A stretch of DNA of 64,000 nucleotides from the NCBI GenBank assembly GCA_902775975.1, contig CACYOC010000002.1, positions 82,988-146,987 of the forward strand. Reading direction: 5' to 3'. The position numbers were made by a program, and so were the translations under genes. Source of the stretch: an uncultured Bacteroidales bacterium (GTDB lineage: Bacteria > Bacteroidota > Bacteroidia > Bacteroidales > Bacteroidaceae). This document shows, piece after piece, positions 8,650 through 17,043 of the stretch (position 1 is its first letter; the number at the start of each line of letters is the position of its first letter). Below the pieces are notes generated by a model, which was not told where the DNA came from, searched no databases, and saw nothing but the letters and a program-made list of their open reading frames with translations.

Positions 8650-10203
8650 ATGAAGAAATCAACAATATGGATCATAGCGGTCATCATGGGATTCTCGTTC
8701 CTGGCCCTTCTTTTCTTGCAGTTCTCCTATGTGGAGGAAATGGTCAAGATGAAGAAGGAACAGTTCGATGAGAGCGTGAACCGTTCACTATATCAGGCCT
8801 CACGTAATCTGGAGATGAACGAGACGCTGCGTTATCTGGAGAAAGACGTCAATGAAACCGAGCGCCGTGCTTTCACCCAAGACTCCGTCATTATTGACGG
8901 ATTGGGCTCTATACAGCAGTCGCACCAGTTTGCGGTGGCAGCCGACGACGGCACTATCTATTCCTCCTTCCAAGTAAAGGCGCTGAAGATGAAGCCCGCG
9001 TCCATCCCCAAGGCCACAATCCTGCGGAAGGACAAGAACTCGATTACCGAGGCTACCAAGACCATGCAGGAGATAGTGCGTAACCGTTATATCTATCAGA
9101 AGGCTTTGCTGGACGAGGTGGTTTACAACATTCTCTACACCGCCAGCGACAAACCTTTGCGTGAACGCATCAACTTCCGTATGTTGGATCAGGACATCCG
9201 TTCCGAGTTGATGAACAACGGCGTCAACATTCCCTACCATTTTACAGTATCTACCACCGACGGACGCGAAATCTACCGCTGTCCTGACTATGAAGACAAA
9301 GGTCAGGAATATACCTATCAGCAGTTGTTGTTCCGCAACGACCCGCAGTCGAAGATGGGTGTGGTACGCATTCACTTCCCGCAGATGAGTTCGTACATCT
9401 TCTCATCGGTGCGCTTTATGATACCTTCCATCATCTTCACCATCGTACTGCTCATCACGTTCCTCTTCACCATCGTCGTCGTGTTCCGTCAGAAGCGCTA
9501 TTCTGAAATCAAGAACGACTTCATCAACAACATGACCCATGAGCTGAAGACGCCTATCGCCAGCATCTCTCTGGCGGCACAGATGATGAACGACGAGAGT
9601 GTTCCCAAGACCGAACAGATGACCCGCCACCTGAGTGGTGTCATCAACGACGAGGCGAAGCGCCTGCGCTTCCTGGTGGAGAAAGTGCTGCAGATGTCGA
9701 TGTTCGACAAGAAGAGCATCATCTTCAAGAAGAAGGAACTGGACCTGAACGAAATGGTGGAGCAGATAGCTCAGACGTTCACCCTGCGTGTGGAGCATAC
9801 GGGAGGTAAGATTTACTCCGAGATAGAGGCGGTCGATTCTGCCATCTACGTCGATGAGGTACACTTCCAAAACGCTATCACCAACCTGATGGACAATGCC
9901 GTGAAGTATCGTAAACCCGATCAACCGCTGGACATCTATATCCGCACCTGGAACGACACGGAGAAACTCTACCTCAGCATCCGTGATACCGGTCAGGGCA
10001 TCAAGAAGGAGAACCTAAGAAAAATCTTCGATAAGTTCTACCGTGTTCATACCGGCAACAAGCACGACGTCAAGGGCTTCGGATTGGGTTTGGCGTATGT
10101 CAAGAAGGTGGTCGATTTGCACCAAGGTGAAATCAAAGCCGAGAGTGAGGTCGGAAAGGGTACGAAGTTTACCATCTCACTGCCATTGCTTAAGCAAGAT
10201 TAA
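8650..10203 (+). CDS. rprX: Sensor histidine kinase (RprX-like)
   Basis: A membrane sensor kinase of 517 residues. One membrane segment is near residues 7-24 and a second near 258-281; the ~235-residue region between them is predicted periplasmic. HisKA follows with FINNMTHELKTPIAS (phospho-His present), then the ATPase N box (NLMDNAVKY), G1 (DTGQGI), F (FDKFYRV) and G2 (GFGLGLAYVKK). I chose the ATG at 8650 because the -7 box at 8612-8619 lies after the longer in-frame start at 8599. The OmpR-type regulator starts 26 bp downstream. The pair resembles Bacteroides RprXY by architecture; the symbol is by similarity. Confidence 0.9.
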   Translation: MKKSTIWIIAVIMGFSFLALLFLQFSYVEEMVKMKKEQFDESVNRSLYQASRNLEMNETLRYLEKDVNETERRAFTQDSVIIDGLGSIQQSHQFAVAADDGTIYSSFQVKALKMKPASIPKATILRKDKNSITEATKTMQEIVRNRYIYQKALLDEVVYNILYTASDKPLRERINFRMLDQDIRSELMNNGVNIPYHFTVSTTDGREIYRCPDYEDKGQEYTYQQLLFRNDPQSKMGVVRIHFPQMSSYIFSSVRFMIPSIIFTIVLLITFLFTIVVVFRQKRYSEIKNDFINNMTHELKTPIASISLAAQMMNDESVPKTEQMTRHLSGVINDEAKRLRFLVEKVLQMSMFDKKSIIFKKKELDLNEMVEQIAQTFTLRVEHTGGKIYSEIEAVDSAIYVDEVHFQNAITNLMDNAVKYRKPDQPLDIYIRTWNDTEKLYLSIRDTGQGIKKENLRKIFDKFYRVHTGNKHDVKGFGLGLAYVKKVVDLHQGEIKAESEVGKGTKFTISLPLLKQD

Positions 10204-10229
10204 TTATTAACATAAAAACAAATAAGATT

Positions 10230-10928
10230 ATGGACGAAAAACTGAAAATTCTTCTTTGTGAAGATGACGAGAACCTCGGAATGCTGTTACGTGAATATTT
10301 AGCAGCCAAAGGCTACATGGCAGAACTCTGCCCGGACGGTGAAGCCGGCTACAAGGCTTTCCTCAAGACGAAGTTCGATATTTGCGTGCTCGATGTGATG
10401 ATGCCGAAGAAAGACGGCTTTACTTTGGCACAGGAAATCCGTCAGGCCAACGCTGACATTCCCATCATTTTCCTTACTGCCAAGACCCTGAAGGAAGACA
10501 TTCTGGAAGGTTTTAAGATTGGTGCTGATGACTACATCACCAAGCCCTTCTCTATGGAGGAACTGGTGTTCCGTATTGAGGCTATCCTGCGCCGTGTACG
10601 TGGCAAGAAAAACAAGGAGAGCTCCGTCTATCGCATTGGCATGTTCACCTTCGACACCCAGAAGCAACTGCTGAGCATCGGCGAGAAGCAAACCAAGCTG
10701 ACCACCAAGGAGAACGAGCTGTTGGGACTGCTCTGCTCGCATGCCAATGAGATTCTGCAGCGCGACTTCGCCCTGAAGACCATCTGGATTGACGACAACT
10801 ACTTCAACGCTCGTTCGATGGATGTGTATATTACCAAGCTGCGTAAGCACCTGAAAGACGACCCGCAGATTGAGATTATCAACATCCACGGTAAAGGCTA
10901 CAAGCTCATCACTCCCGAAGAGGAATAA
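10230..10928 (+). CDS. rprY: OmpR-family response regulator (RprY-like)
   Basis: A DNA-binding response regulator of 232 residues. The receiver domain (1-120) has the acidic pocket EDDEN, the phospho-acceptor Asp in DICVLDVMMPKKDGF and the Lys in ITKPFSMEEL. The C-terminal winged-helix domain (about 130-228) ends with the recognition region ARSMDVYITKLRKHL and the wing IINIHGKGYKLI. It is co-transcribed with the upstream kinase, its likely partner. The inverted repeat around the operon promoter is a candidate binding site (inference). Confidence 0.93.
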   Translation: MDEKLKILLCEDDENLGMLLREYLAAKGYMAELCPDGEAGYKAFLKTKFDICVLDVMMPKKDGFTLAQEIRQANADIPIIFLTAKTLKEDILEGFKIGADDYITKPFSMEELVFRIEAILRRVRGKKNKESSVYRIGMFTFDTQKQLLSIGEKQTKLTTKENELLGLLCSHANEILQRDFALKTIWIDDNYFNARSMDVYITKLRKHLKDDPQIEIINIHGKGYKLITPEEE

Positions 10929-10939
10929 TGGAGGCCTTT

Positions 10940-11027
10940 GACAAAGTGGCGTTTTGACGTTGACAAAGTGCCACTTTAATCGCGACAAAACGGCACTTTG
11001 TTCATGACAAAATGCCGTTTTGTTTTT
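10940..11027. repeat. 22-bp tandem quasi-palindrome array, locus A (4 units)
   Basis: Units start at 10940, 10962, 10984 and 11006, exactly 22 bp apart. Each begins GACAAA and has a core fitting CAAA-RYGSCRY-TTT. Unit 4 core is ACAAAATGCCGTTTTGT. The array lies between the convergent response-regulator and AddB-like genes. The same period is seen at 26481-26590, 39391-39456 and 60612-60919. Confidence 0.9.
10985..11027 (+). terminator. Intrinsic terminator formed by array units 3 and 4
   Basis: ACAAAACGGCACTTTGT (10985-11001) pairs with ACAAAATGCCGTTTTGT (11007-11023) at 16 of 17 positions across a 5-base loop, followed by a T run. It would end the two-component transcript and, being nearly symmetrical, may also act on the opposite strand. 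Confidence 0.7.
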
Positions 11028-11039
11028 GACCCCTTTATT

Positions 11040-13784
11040 TCATCGTCTGCACATCTGCAGATAAGGACATGAGCGACAAGTGCGCAGGTCGTCTGTAGGT
11101 GTCAGGGGAACGTCGGGAAAGAACATCTCCTGAATGGTCTGCTCCAGGCGTTCGTTGAATGGCTCGCTATAGTCAGCCACATCGTATATCCGCTCTTTTC
11201 CGAAGCAGAGCGTGGGGTCGTAGTCTTTTTTAGAGGCATGCTGGATAAACAGCAGGGCAGGAGAGACGGGGTAGTACGTTGCTGAGGAGGAACCTTTGTG
11301 CTGCTGACGACTGACAATGTCGGCATAGACAAACGTCTGCAGGTAATAGTCGCTATGGTTATGAATTTGCTCGTGGTCGAAGATGGCGTCAACGTCAGGC
11401 AGCATTTTCAATTGACGACTGCCGGTCTTATAATCCACCACACGGATGCGACCGTCGGACAACTGGTCAAGACGGTCTATGCGTCCACCGATTTTCAGGG
11501 GTATAGTTCGTGAGACGGCTGGGATGTTGAACGACAACTCACGGGCAACATCGATTTCCAAACCTAACAAGGTGAAGGGAGCCAGCCGCATGTCGATTTC
11601 AATGAGCTGGCGAAGATAGCGGATGATAACTTCGCGGTTGATGATATGCAGACCTCCAATGATGGCATGAGGCATCTCCTGACGGAAGGCTTCATCGACA
11701 GCGCGACCTATCAGCGACTGGTCTTTCAGCAACTGGTTGAGTGATTCGCGCGTCACTTCCCTTGGCAACTGATGGTAAAGCGTGTCGGCAGCCTGATGGA
11801 AGATATTTCCGAAGATGCGGTTGTCCAGTTCTAACTCGTCGTCAGGTTGGTCCGGTTCCTGAATGCCAGCCACATAGCGATAGTAGAACTGCAGGGGACA
11901 TCGCATGTAACGATTGATAGCCGTAGGCGTCAGCAGTGAGAAATAATCGCTCAACAGCTGCATGACGTGTTCGCTTTTCTCGATGGGCTCTGGTGTCCAG
12001 CGGCTGATGCTGCGTCCGGCTTGCAGAGTGGATTGCTGAATGTCATGCGGACTTTCAACCATCATCTGCAAGACGAAACGGCTCATCTCCCCACGTTGTC
12101 CGTCTTCCGTCGAGTTGTTCCACAGAATGGTCACGTCGCTGGCACGTTGCAGCAGGCGATGGAAATAGTAGGCATAGATGCTCACTTTGTTTTCGACGGT
12201 TGTTAACTCAAAGGCCTGTCGGATGCTATGTGGAATAAAAGAACTGTCGTTGACACCACGCGGCATGTTGCCTTCGTTGCATGAGAGCAGCAGTACGTGT
12301 TCGAAGTCAAGGTTGCGCGTTTCCAAAACACCCATAATCTGAAGTCCCTCAGCGGGTTCACCATGGAAGGGAATGCTGGTTTGCTGTAACATCTGTGTGA
12401 CGAGTCGCTGCATGGTGACATCGGTTACGCAGAGATCGCCACTCTCTATTAAGCCGTTCAGACGGTTGATGAGCGTATAAGCGCGGAACACAGATTCCTG
12501 GAACAAAGGGTCGTCAATGTCGGCTTTGGCAATGTTACGTAAGAGTATCAGTAAGTGAGCCACCAGTGAAGACGGTTGCGCAAAGAGTTCATCCTCCTCT
12601 ACAAAGACGGCGTAGGGATGGTGTTGCAGAAGTCTGCGCAATCTCGGACTACGGCCACCCAGGTGCATGTTGAAGTAGAGTTGTATAAACGAAGCCACGG
12701 GCGTCTGTGATAAGGGATAGCCGGTGGTGATGTTCACCTTGTTCACCTCCTCAGGTAGAGAGTGGATGACGGTAGGCAACAGACTTTCATCGCACAGCAC
12801 GATAGCGGTGTTCCTTAAGTTTTCTAATGAGAACGACGAAGAACGTTCGGCGAGTTCTTTCAGCCAGGTGCTGACATAACGTGCCTGAATGTGTTCTGTG
12901 GGGGCTGAGATGCAGGTGATGTGCTTTTGTTGACGGAAGTTGGCATAGATGTCGTCATTGGCAGTGTCCAACTCGTTGGGGAAGTATTTCAGGTATTGAG
13001 CGATGTAGTGACCAGCCTCATGACGCTGCATATAGTAGCTGTCGAAGTCCCAGTAGAAGTGTGCCTTGCCTTCTTTTTGCAGCAGTGTGAAGAGCCGCTG
13101 CTCTACTTTCTGCAGCATATTGAAACCTACGAACAGGTAACGGTCGTATGGGAAGGCTGCAGCTATCGAGGCTGCGTCATTCCCCACATTGTTGACTACC
13201 TGCCGATAGAGGGCACCCTCGTATGCCAACCCCTGACTGGCGAGTCGCTCGTTAAAGTCGTGATAGATATCGGAAAAGCGACTCCACAGGCGGAGGAAAC
13301 GCTGTTTGAGTTCACTCTCGTGTTCCTCCGTAAACTGACTGAAGAAGTGGCGCAGCAGTTGACGTTGCTCGTCGGTGAGGTAACTGAGATCGTCGAGTTC
13401 GTGGATGTCGCGCAGATTAGCAAAGACCTTGTCGGCATCAGCCATATTCTTGTCGATGTCATCGAAGTCGCTGATAAGCAGCTGTCCCCAACTATAGAAC
13501 TTGTCAAGTGTCTCGTCCGACTCCGTCTGCAGGCAGAAGGACAGATGCAGGTCGCACACCAGCTTGACGGGATCGGCCACAGCTAGTTCAGACTGTTGGC
13601 GAAACAAATCGCTGATAGTGATATACACTGGGCTCCACAGGGGTTTCCCGTCAGCTAAGCGTGCCAAGTACTCATTGAGAAACAGCGATGCTCGCTTGTT
13701 GGGAAACACTACGGCTGTACGCGACAAGTCGGTGCCATACTTGCGGATGATGTCTTCAGCGACGTATTCTAAAAAACTCTTCAT
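11040..13784 (-). CDS. addB: AddB-like nuclease/inactivated helicase subunit
   Basis: Predicted partner of AddA in double-strand break resection for recombination, 914 residues. The C-terminal RecB-type nuclease has GGRIDRLD and VVDYKTG (PD-(D/E)XK metal and catalytic residues). The iron-sulfur Cys set typical of AddB is present: one Cys in YMRCPLQFYYRY and three in CRSCPYLQMC (903, 906, 912). The N-terminal region is helicase-like without a clear Walker A. It lies directly downstream of addA; the 34-bp gap is filled by heptamer repeats. Bacteroidetes AddB proteins are divergent, so the name rests on architecture and pairing. Confidence 0.85.
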   Translation of the reverse strand: MKSFLEYVAEDIIRKYGTDLSRTAVVFPNKRASLFLNEYLARLADGKPLWSPVYITISDLFRQQSELAVADPVKLVCDLHLSFCLQTESDETLDKFYSWGQLLISDFDDIDKNMADADKVFANLRDIHELDDLSYLTDEQRQLLRHFFSQFTEEHESELKQRFLRLWSRFSDIYHDFNERLASQGLAYEGALYRQVVNNVGNDAASIAAAFPYDRYLFVGFNMLQKVEQRLFTLLQKEGKAHFYWDFDSYYMQRHEAGHYIAQYLKYFPNELDTANDDIYANFRQQKHITCISAPTEHIQARYVSTWLKELAERSSSFSLENLRNTAIVLCDESLLPTVIHSLPEEVNKVNITTGYPLSQTPVASFIQLYFNMHLGGRSPRLRRLLQHHPYAVFVEEDELFAQPSSLVAHLLILLRNIAKADIDDPLFQESVFRAYTLINRLNGLIESGDLCVTDVTMQRLVTQMLQQTSIPFHGEPAEGLQIMGVLETRNLDFEHVLLLSCNEGNMPRGVNDSSFIPHSIRQAFELTTVENKVSIYAYYFHRLLQRASDVTILWNNSTEDGQRGEMSRFVLQMMVESPHDIQQSTLQAGRSISRWTPEPIEKSEHVMQLLSDYFSLLTPTAINRYMRCPLQFYYRYVAGIQEPDQPDDELELDNRIFGNIFHQAADTLYHQLPREVTRESLNQLLKDQSLIGRAVDEAFRQEMPHAIIGGLHIINREVIIRYLRQLIEIDMRLAPFTLLGLEIDVARELSFNIPAVSRTIPLKIGGRIDRLDQLSDGRIRVVDYKTGSRQLKMLPDVDAIFDHEQIHNHSDYYLQTFVYADIVSRQQHKGSSSATYYPVSPALLFIQHASKKDYDPTLCFGKERIYDVADYSEPFNERLEQTIQEMFFPDVPLTPTDDLRTCRSCPYLQMCRR

Positions 13785-13785
13785 A

Positions 13786-13848
13786 TTTTCTCACCTCTTA
13801 TTACTTACTTCTCACCTCTTACTCCTCACTGTTCACCTCTTCAATCTT
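13786..13848. repeat. Period-7 tandem repeat between addA and addB
   Basis: Nine consecutive heptamers on the + strand, including ACCTCTT at 13793, 13814 and 13835 with related ACTTCTC and ACTCCTC units. They cover the whole gap upstream of addB and run into the last codons of addA (EEVNSEE). On the coding strand they are purine-rich with SD-like GAGGTGA and GAGGAG. Confidence 0.85.
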
Positions 13849-16800
13849 ATTACTATATACATACCACAGCCATCCCTTTACTCCGGGCATACCCATCTGC
13901 TGTAGCAGTTGCATGTACTGTCGGACTTGGTCGTGGTATTCCTCCTTCGGACGACCAAACTTGAAATCAACGACATGGGTCTCCCGACCATCGGTCATCA
14001 CACGGTCAGGACGGCGCTCCACAACCGTACCATCATTGTCGAGATACAGGATGGTGCATTCATTGAACAGTTGCCAACGTTCTGAAAACCAATCTTTCAC
14101 ACGTTTGTCTTCCAATCGTTTATGAAGCATACTCGTAAGCTTTTCACGTGTCACCTCATCATCGTAAAGGATGCCGTCGTGTTGTAATCTTATCAAGGCT
14201 GGTGTGATATCGGCAGTAGTGCGGATGGTCGAGAATATCTCATGCAGCACACTGCCTATCTTGATGTAGCTTAGCTCCTGTTGTTCGTCATCTCCGTTGA
14301 TGAAGTCACGACTGCGGTTGCTCTGTCTGAACTCGGTCTTGGCGTCGAAGGTCTCCAGTTCAATGTGTTGGGCAGTGACGGGTTTTAGGAATACGTTGGC
14401 AGTTGCGGGCTTCTTTTTAGCATCCTCAGTAGTTCCTAAATGCTTGTCGTCGCCGAACGTAAACTCTATCGTCGCCTTTTCATCTTCCTTTCCTTCTATC
14501 GTTGATGCAGGCAAATCAATATTGGGTAATACCTTTTCTATCAGTGCCGAACGGGAGGACTTGCTGCCACGCTGACCGATGACGTACAGACTCTTGATGG
14601 CTCGTGTGAAGGCCACATAGAGCAGGTTGAGGTTATCGACCGTATTCTGAAGGTGCTCGTCAAGGTAGTCGTCTTCATAGATGGTACCGCGCAACTGCTT
14701 CTCACTATAGTCGATGGGAGCAATGGGCAGTGCGTCGAAGGGTGCTTCCGTCGGATGACACCAGAGTACGTCAGGCATTTCCAGTCGCCAGTCGCAGAAG
14801 GGAATGATGACATGCGGAAACTCCAGTCCTTTACTCTTATGAATGGAAAGAATACGCACACCATGAAGTGTGTCGCCCTGTATGGTCTTGCTGCTGATGG
14901 TTTCGTCCCACTCCCGAACAAAGGCATCGATATCGGTTGAGTTGTCCTGTGTGAACTTGTTCAGCTGATCGTAGAAAGCACAAAGATAGGCACTCTGGTC
15001 GTTGAGTCGGCTTAATTCGAAGATGGTGTGAAGTCGTTCTACCAGTTCGTAGAGCGGCATTCGTAACAGTTCGGTAGTATGTTGCGAATAGGCTTTAGGC
15101 AACAGCTCATCAAGAACGCGGTCCTTCGTGAAGAGGGAGGAGTCTGCTTCGGAGTTGCCCAACACACTATGCTGATAAAGCTTCGCAATGGTGGCTTTAG
15201 CCAGTTGGTCGTCAGGGTGGGTGAGCAGATGAAGGGCTTGCACCAGCAACGTGACTGCTACGGAAGCATCCAGTCGATAGGCTTCGTCACTGACGATAGG
15301 AATGTCGGGATGTGCTAAGGCAAAATATTCGGCAATAGTGGGGATGTGTTTGTTGCTGCGCACCAAGATGGCTATCTGTTGTAAGGAGACGCCTTGCTGA
15401 TGCAGTTGACAAATCGTCTCGCTCAGAAGCTGTAGGGTGTGTTCCTGATAGTCGTCAGCAGGCAACAGACGAATATTGACATAGCCGTCTTGCGGAATTC
15501 CAGGACGTGCATTCTGGAAGACATCAGCATAGGCATGACGCAGCTGTTCGGCACCCTGAGGATTGCTGTCTCGTTGCTCTTCGTACTCTTGTCGGGCAGC
15601 CTCTGTGAAGAAGGCATTGTTGAAGTCAATGATGTTGCGGGTTGAGCGATAGTTGGTATCCAACGGACGAATGTCGAGACGCTGGTCGGCATGCGAGAAT
15701 TGTGTATCGATAGCGTTGAGCAGTCGCCAGTCTCCGGAACGCCAGCGATAGATGCTTTGCTTGACATCACCGACTATGAGATTCTCTGAATGTTCATGGC
15801 TCATGCACTCCTCCAGCAGCACCTTGAAGTTCTGCCATTGTACGGTGGAGGTGTCCTGGAACTCATCAATCATCACATGTTCCAGTTGAGAACCAATCTT
15901 CTCAAAGATAAATGGTGAGTCGCTGTCGCTGATGAGGGCATGCAGCAACTGCTGGGTGTCGCTCAGCAGGAAGCGGTTGGCTTCGTCGTTGAGGTGGCGG
16001 ACCTTTTGCTCGATGCTGCCCAACAGACGTAGCTGACTGAGGTGACGCAGGGTAAGGTCTGCCGACTGATAGAGACGCCACTGACGGGGACGCTCATCGA
16101 TGGCTTTACCCACCAGCGGCATCAGGGAAGACTCTGCCACCATGTGGATGTGTTCGCCAATCGGACTGCCTTTCTTATACCACTTGCTGGCATCATAGCG
16201 ACAGTCGCAGGCTCGCTTGCCTACCACGTCTTCATTCATCTGACCGTCGCGAAGCTTGAGGAAAAGTCCTGCCACGCCACTCTTGCCGTATTGGAGGTCA
16301 TCGATACTAAGACCCTCGGACTCTAACGTGTCGAAGAACTCGTCAGCCAACTGCTTCATGTGCTCCAAAGCATCGGCACGTATCTGGCGCAGTTGTTTCG
16401 TATAAGCCTCCATGAAACCCTTTTGACTGATCTTCTCATTGAGCATCTTGCTATGCGTCTTGTAGTAGTCGCGGAAGATGGTCTTACCAAATTGCTTCAC
16501 CTGTCCAATGATGTTCCAGGAACGATCATCGTCTATTTTCTCCATGATGTAGCTGAGTAACCACTGAAGCATGACATCGGTATGGGTCAGCGAGTCGATG
16601 AGCATATCGACGGCTTGCTCTTCTACCTGTGTGTCGTTCAGACTGATGCGAAGATTGGCTGTAAGGTCGAGCTCACGTGCCAAGTTTCGAAGTACGCTCT
16701 GAAAGAACGAATCGATGGTCTCAACACGGAAGTAATTGTAGTTGTGCAACAGTAGGTGGAGGGCTTCGCCGGCATTCTTGCTGACGATGGGAGCGGACAG

Positions 16801-17043
16801 ACCTGTTTCGACAATCACTTTCTCAGCGTAATCATTAGAGTCGGGCAATTGTTTCCAGATGCCGTACAGCTGACTGAGGATACGCATCTTCATTTCCTCT
16901 GTTGCCTTGTTGGTGAATGTTACCGCTAAGATGTTGCGGTAGCTCAAAGGATTCTTGACGAGCAACTTGATATATTCGACAGCCAAAGTGAAGGTCTTAC
17001 CAGACCCTGCGCTGGCCTTATAGACTGTGAGTGGTTTTACCAT
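13819..17043 (-). CDS. addA: AddA-like UvrD-family helicase-nuclease
   Basis: The motor and nuclease subunit of an AddAB-type enzyme, 1074 residues. Walker A is ASAGSGKT (10-17); the helicase motifs include TFTNKATEEMK, MIDEFQDTS (Walker B), VGDVKQSIYRWRSGD, HKSKGLEFPHVI and LLYVAFTRA. The C-terminal nuclease domain shows RPDRVM and VVDFKFG. It overlaps the DUF5686 gene by 7 bp upstream and precedes addB by 34 bp, suggesting one operon. The last residues are encoded by heptamer repeats. Confidence 0.93.
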   Translation of the reverse strand: MVKPLTVYKASAGSGKTFTLAVEYIKLLVKNPLSYRNILAVTFTNKATEEMKMRILSQLYGIWKQLPDSNDYAEKVIVETGLSAPIVSKNAGEALHLLLHNYNYFRVETIDSFFQSVLRNLARELDLTANLRISLNDTQVEEQAVDMLIDSLTHTDVMLQWLLSYIMEKIDDDRSWNIIGQVKQFGKTIFRDYYKTHSKMLNEKISQKGFMEAYTKQLRQIRADALEHMKQLADEFFDTLESEGLSIDDLQYGKSGVAGLFLKLRDGQMNEDVVGKRACDCRYDASKWYKKGSPIGEHIHMVAESSLMPLVGKAIDERPRQWRLYQSADLTLRHLSQLRLLGSIEQKVRHLNDEANRFLLSDTQQLLHALISDSDSPFIFEKIGSQLEHVMIDEFQDTSTVQWQNFKVLLEECMSHEHSENLIVGDVKQSIYRWRSGDWRLLNAIDTQFSHADQRLDIRPLDTNYRSTRNIIDFNNAFFTEAARQEYEEQRDSNPQGAEQLRHAYADVFQNARPGIPQDGYVNIRLLPADDYQEHTLQLLSETICQLHQQGVSLQQIAILVRSNKHIPTIAEYFALAHPDIPIVSDEAYRLDASVAVTLLVQALHLLTHPDDQLAKATIAKLYQHSVLGNSEADSSLFTKDRVLDELLPKAYSQHTTELLRMPLYELVERLHTIFELSRLNDQSAYLCAFYDQLNKFTQDNSTDIDAFVREWDETISSKTIQGDTLHGVRILSIHKSKGLEFPHVIIPFCDWRLEMPDVLWCHPTEAPFDALPIAPIDYSEKQLRGTIYEDDYLDEHLQNTVDNLNLLYVAFTRAIKSLYVIGQRGSKSSRSALIEKVLPNIDLPASTIEGKEDEKATIEFTFGDDKHLGTTEDAKKKPATANVFLKPVTAQHIELETFDAKTEFRQSNRSRDFINGDDEQQELSYIKIGSVLHEIFSTIRTTADITPALIRLQHDGILYDDEVTREKLTSMLHKRLEDKRVKDWFSERWQLFNECTILYLDNDGTVVERRPDRVMTDGRETHVVDFKFGRPKEEYHDQVRQYMQLLQQMGMPGVKGWLWYVYSNKIEEVNSEE

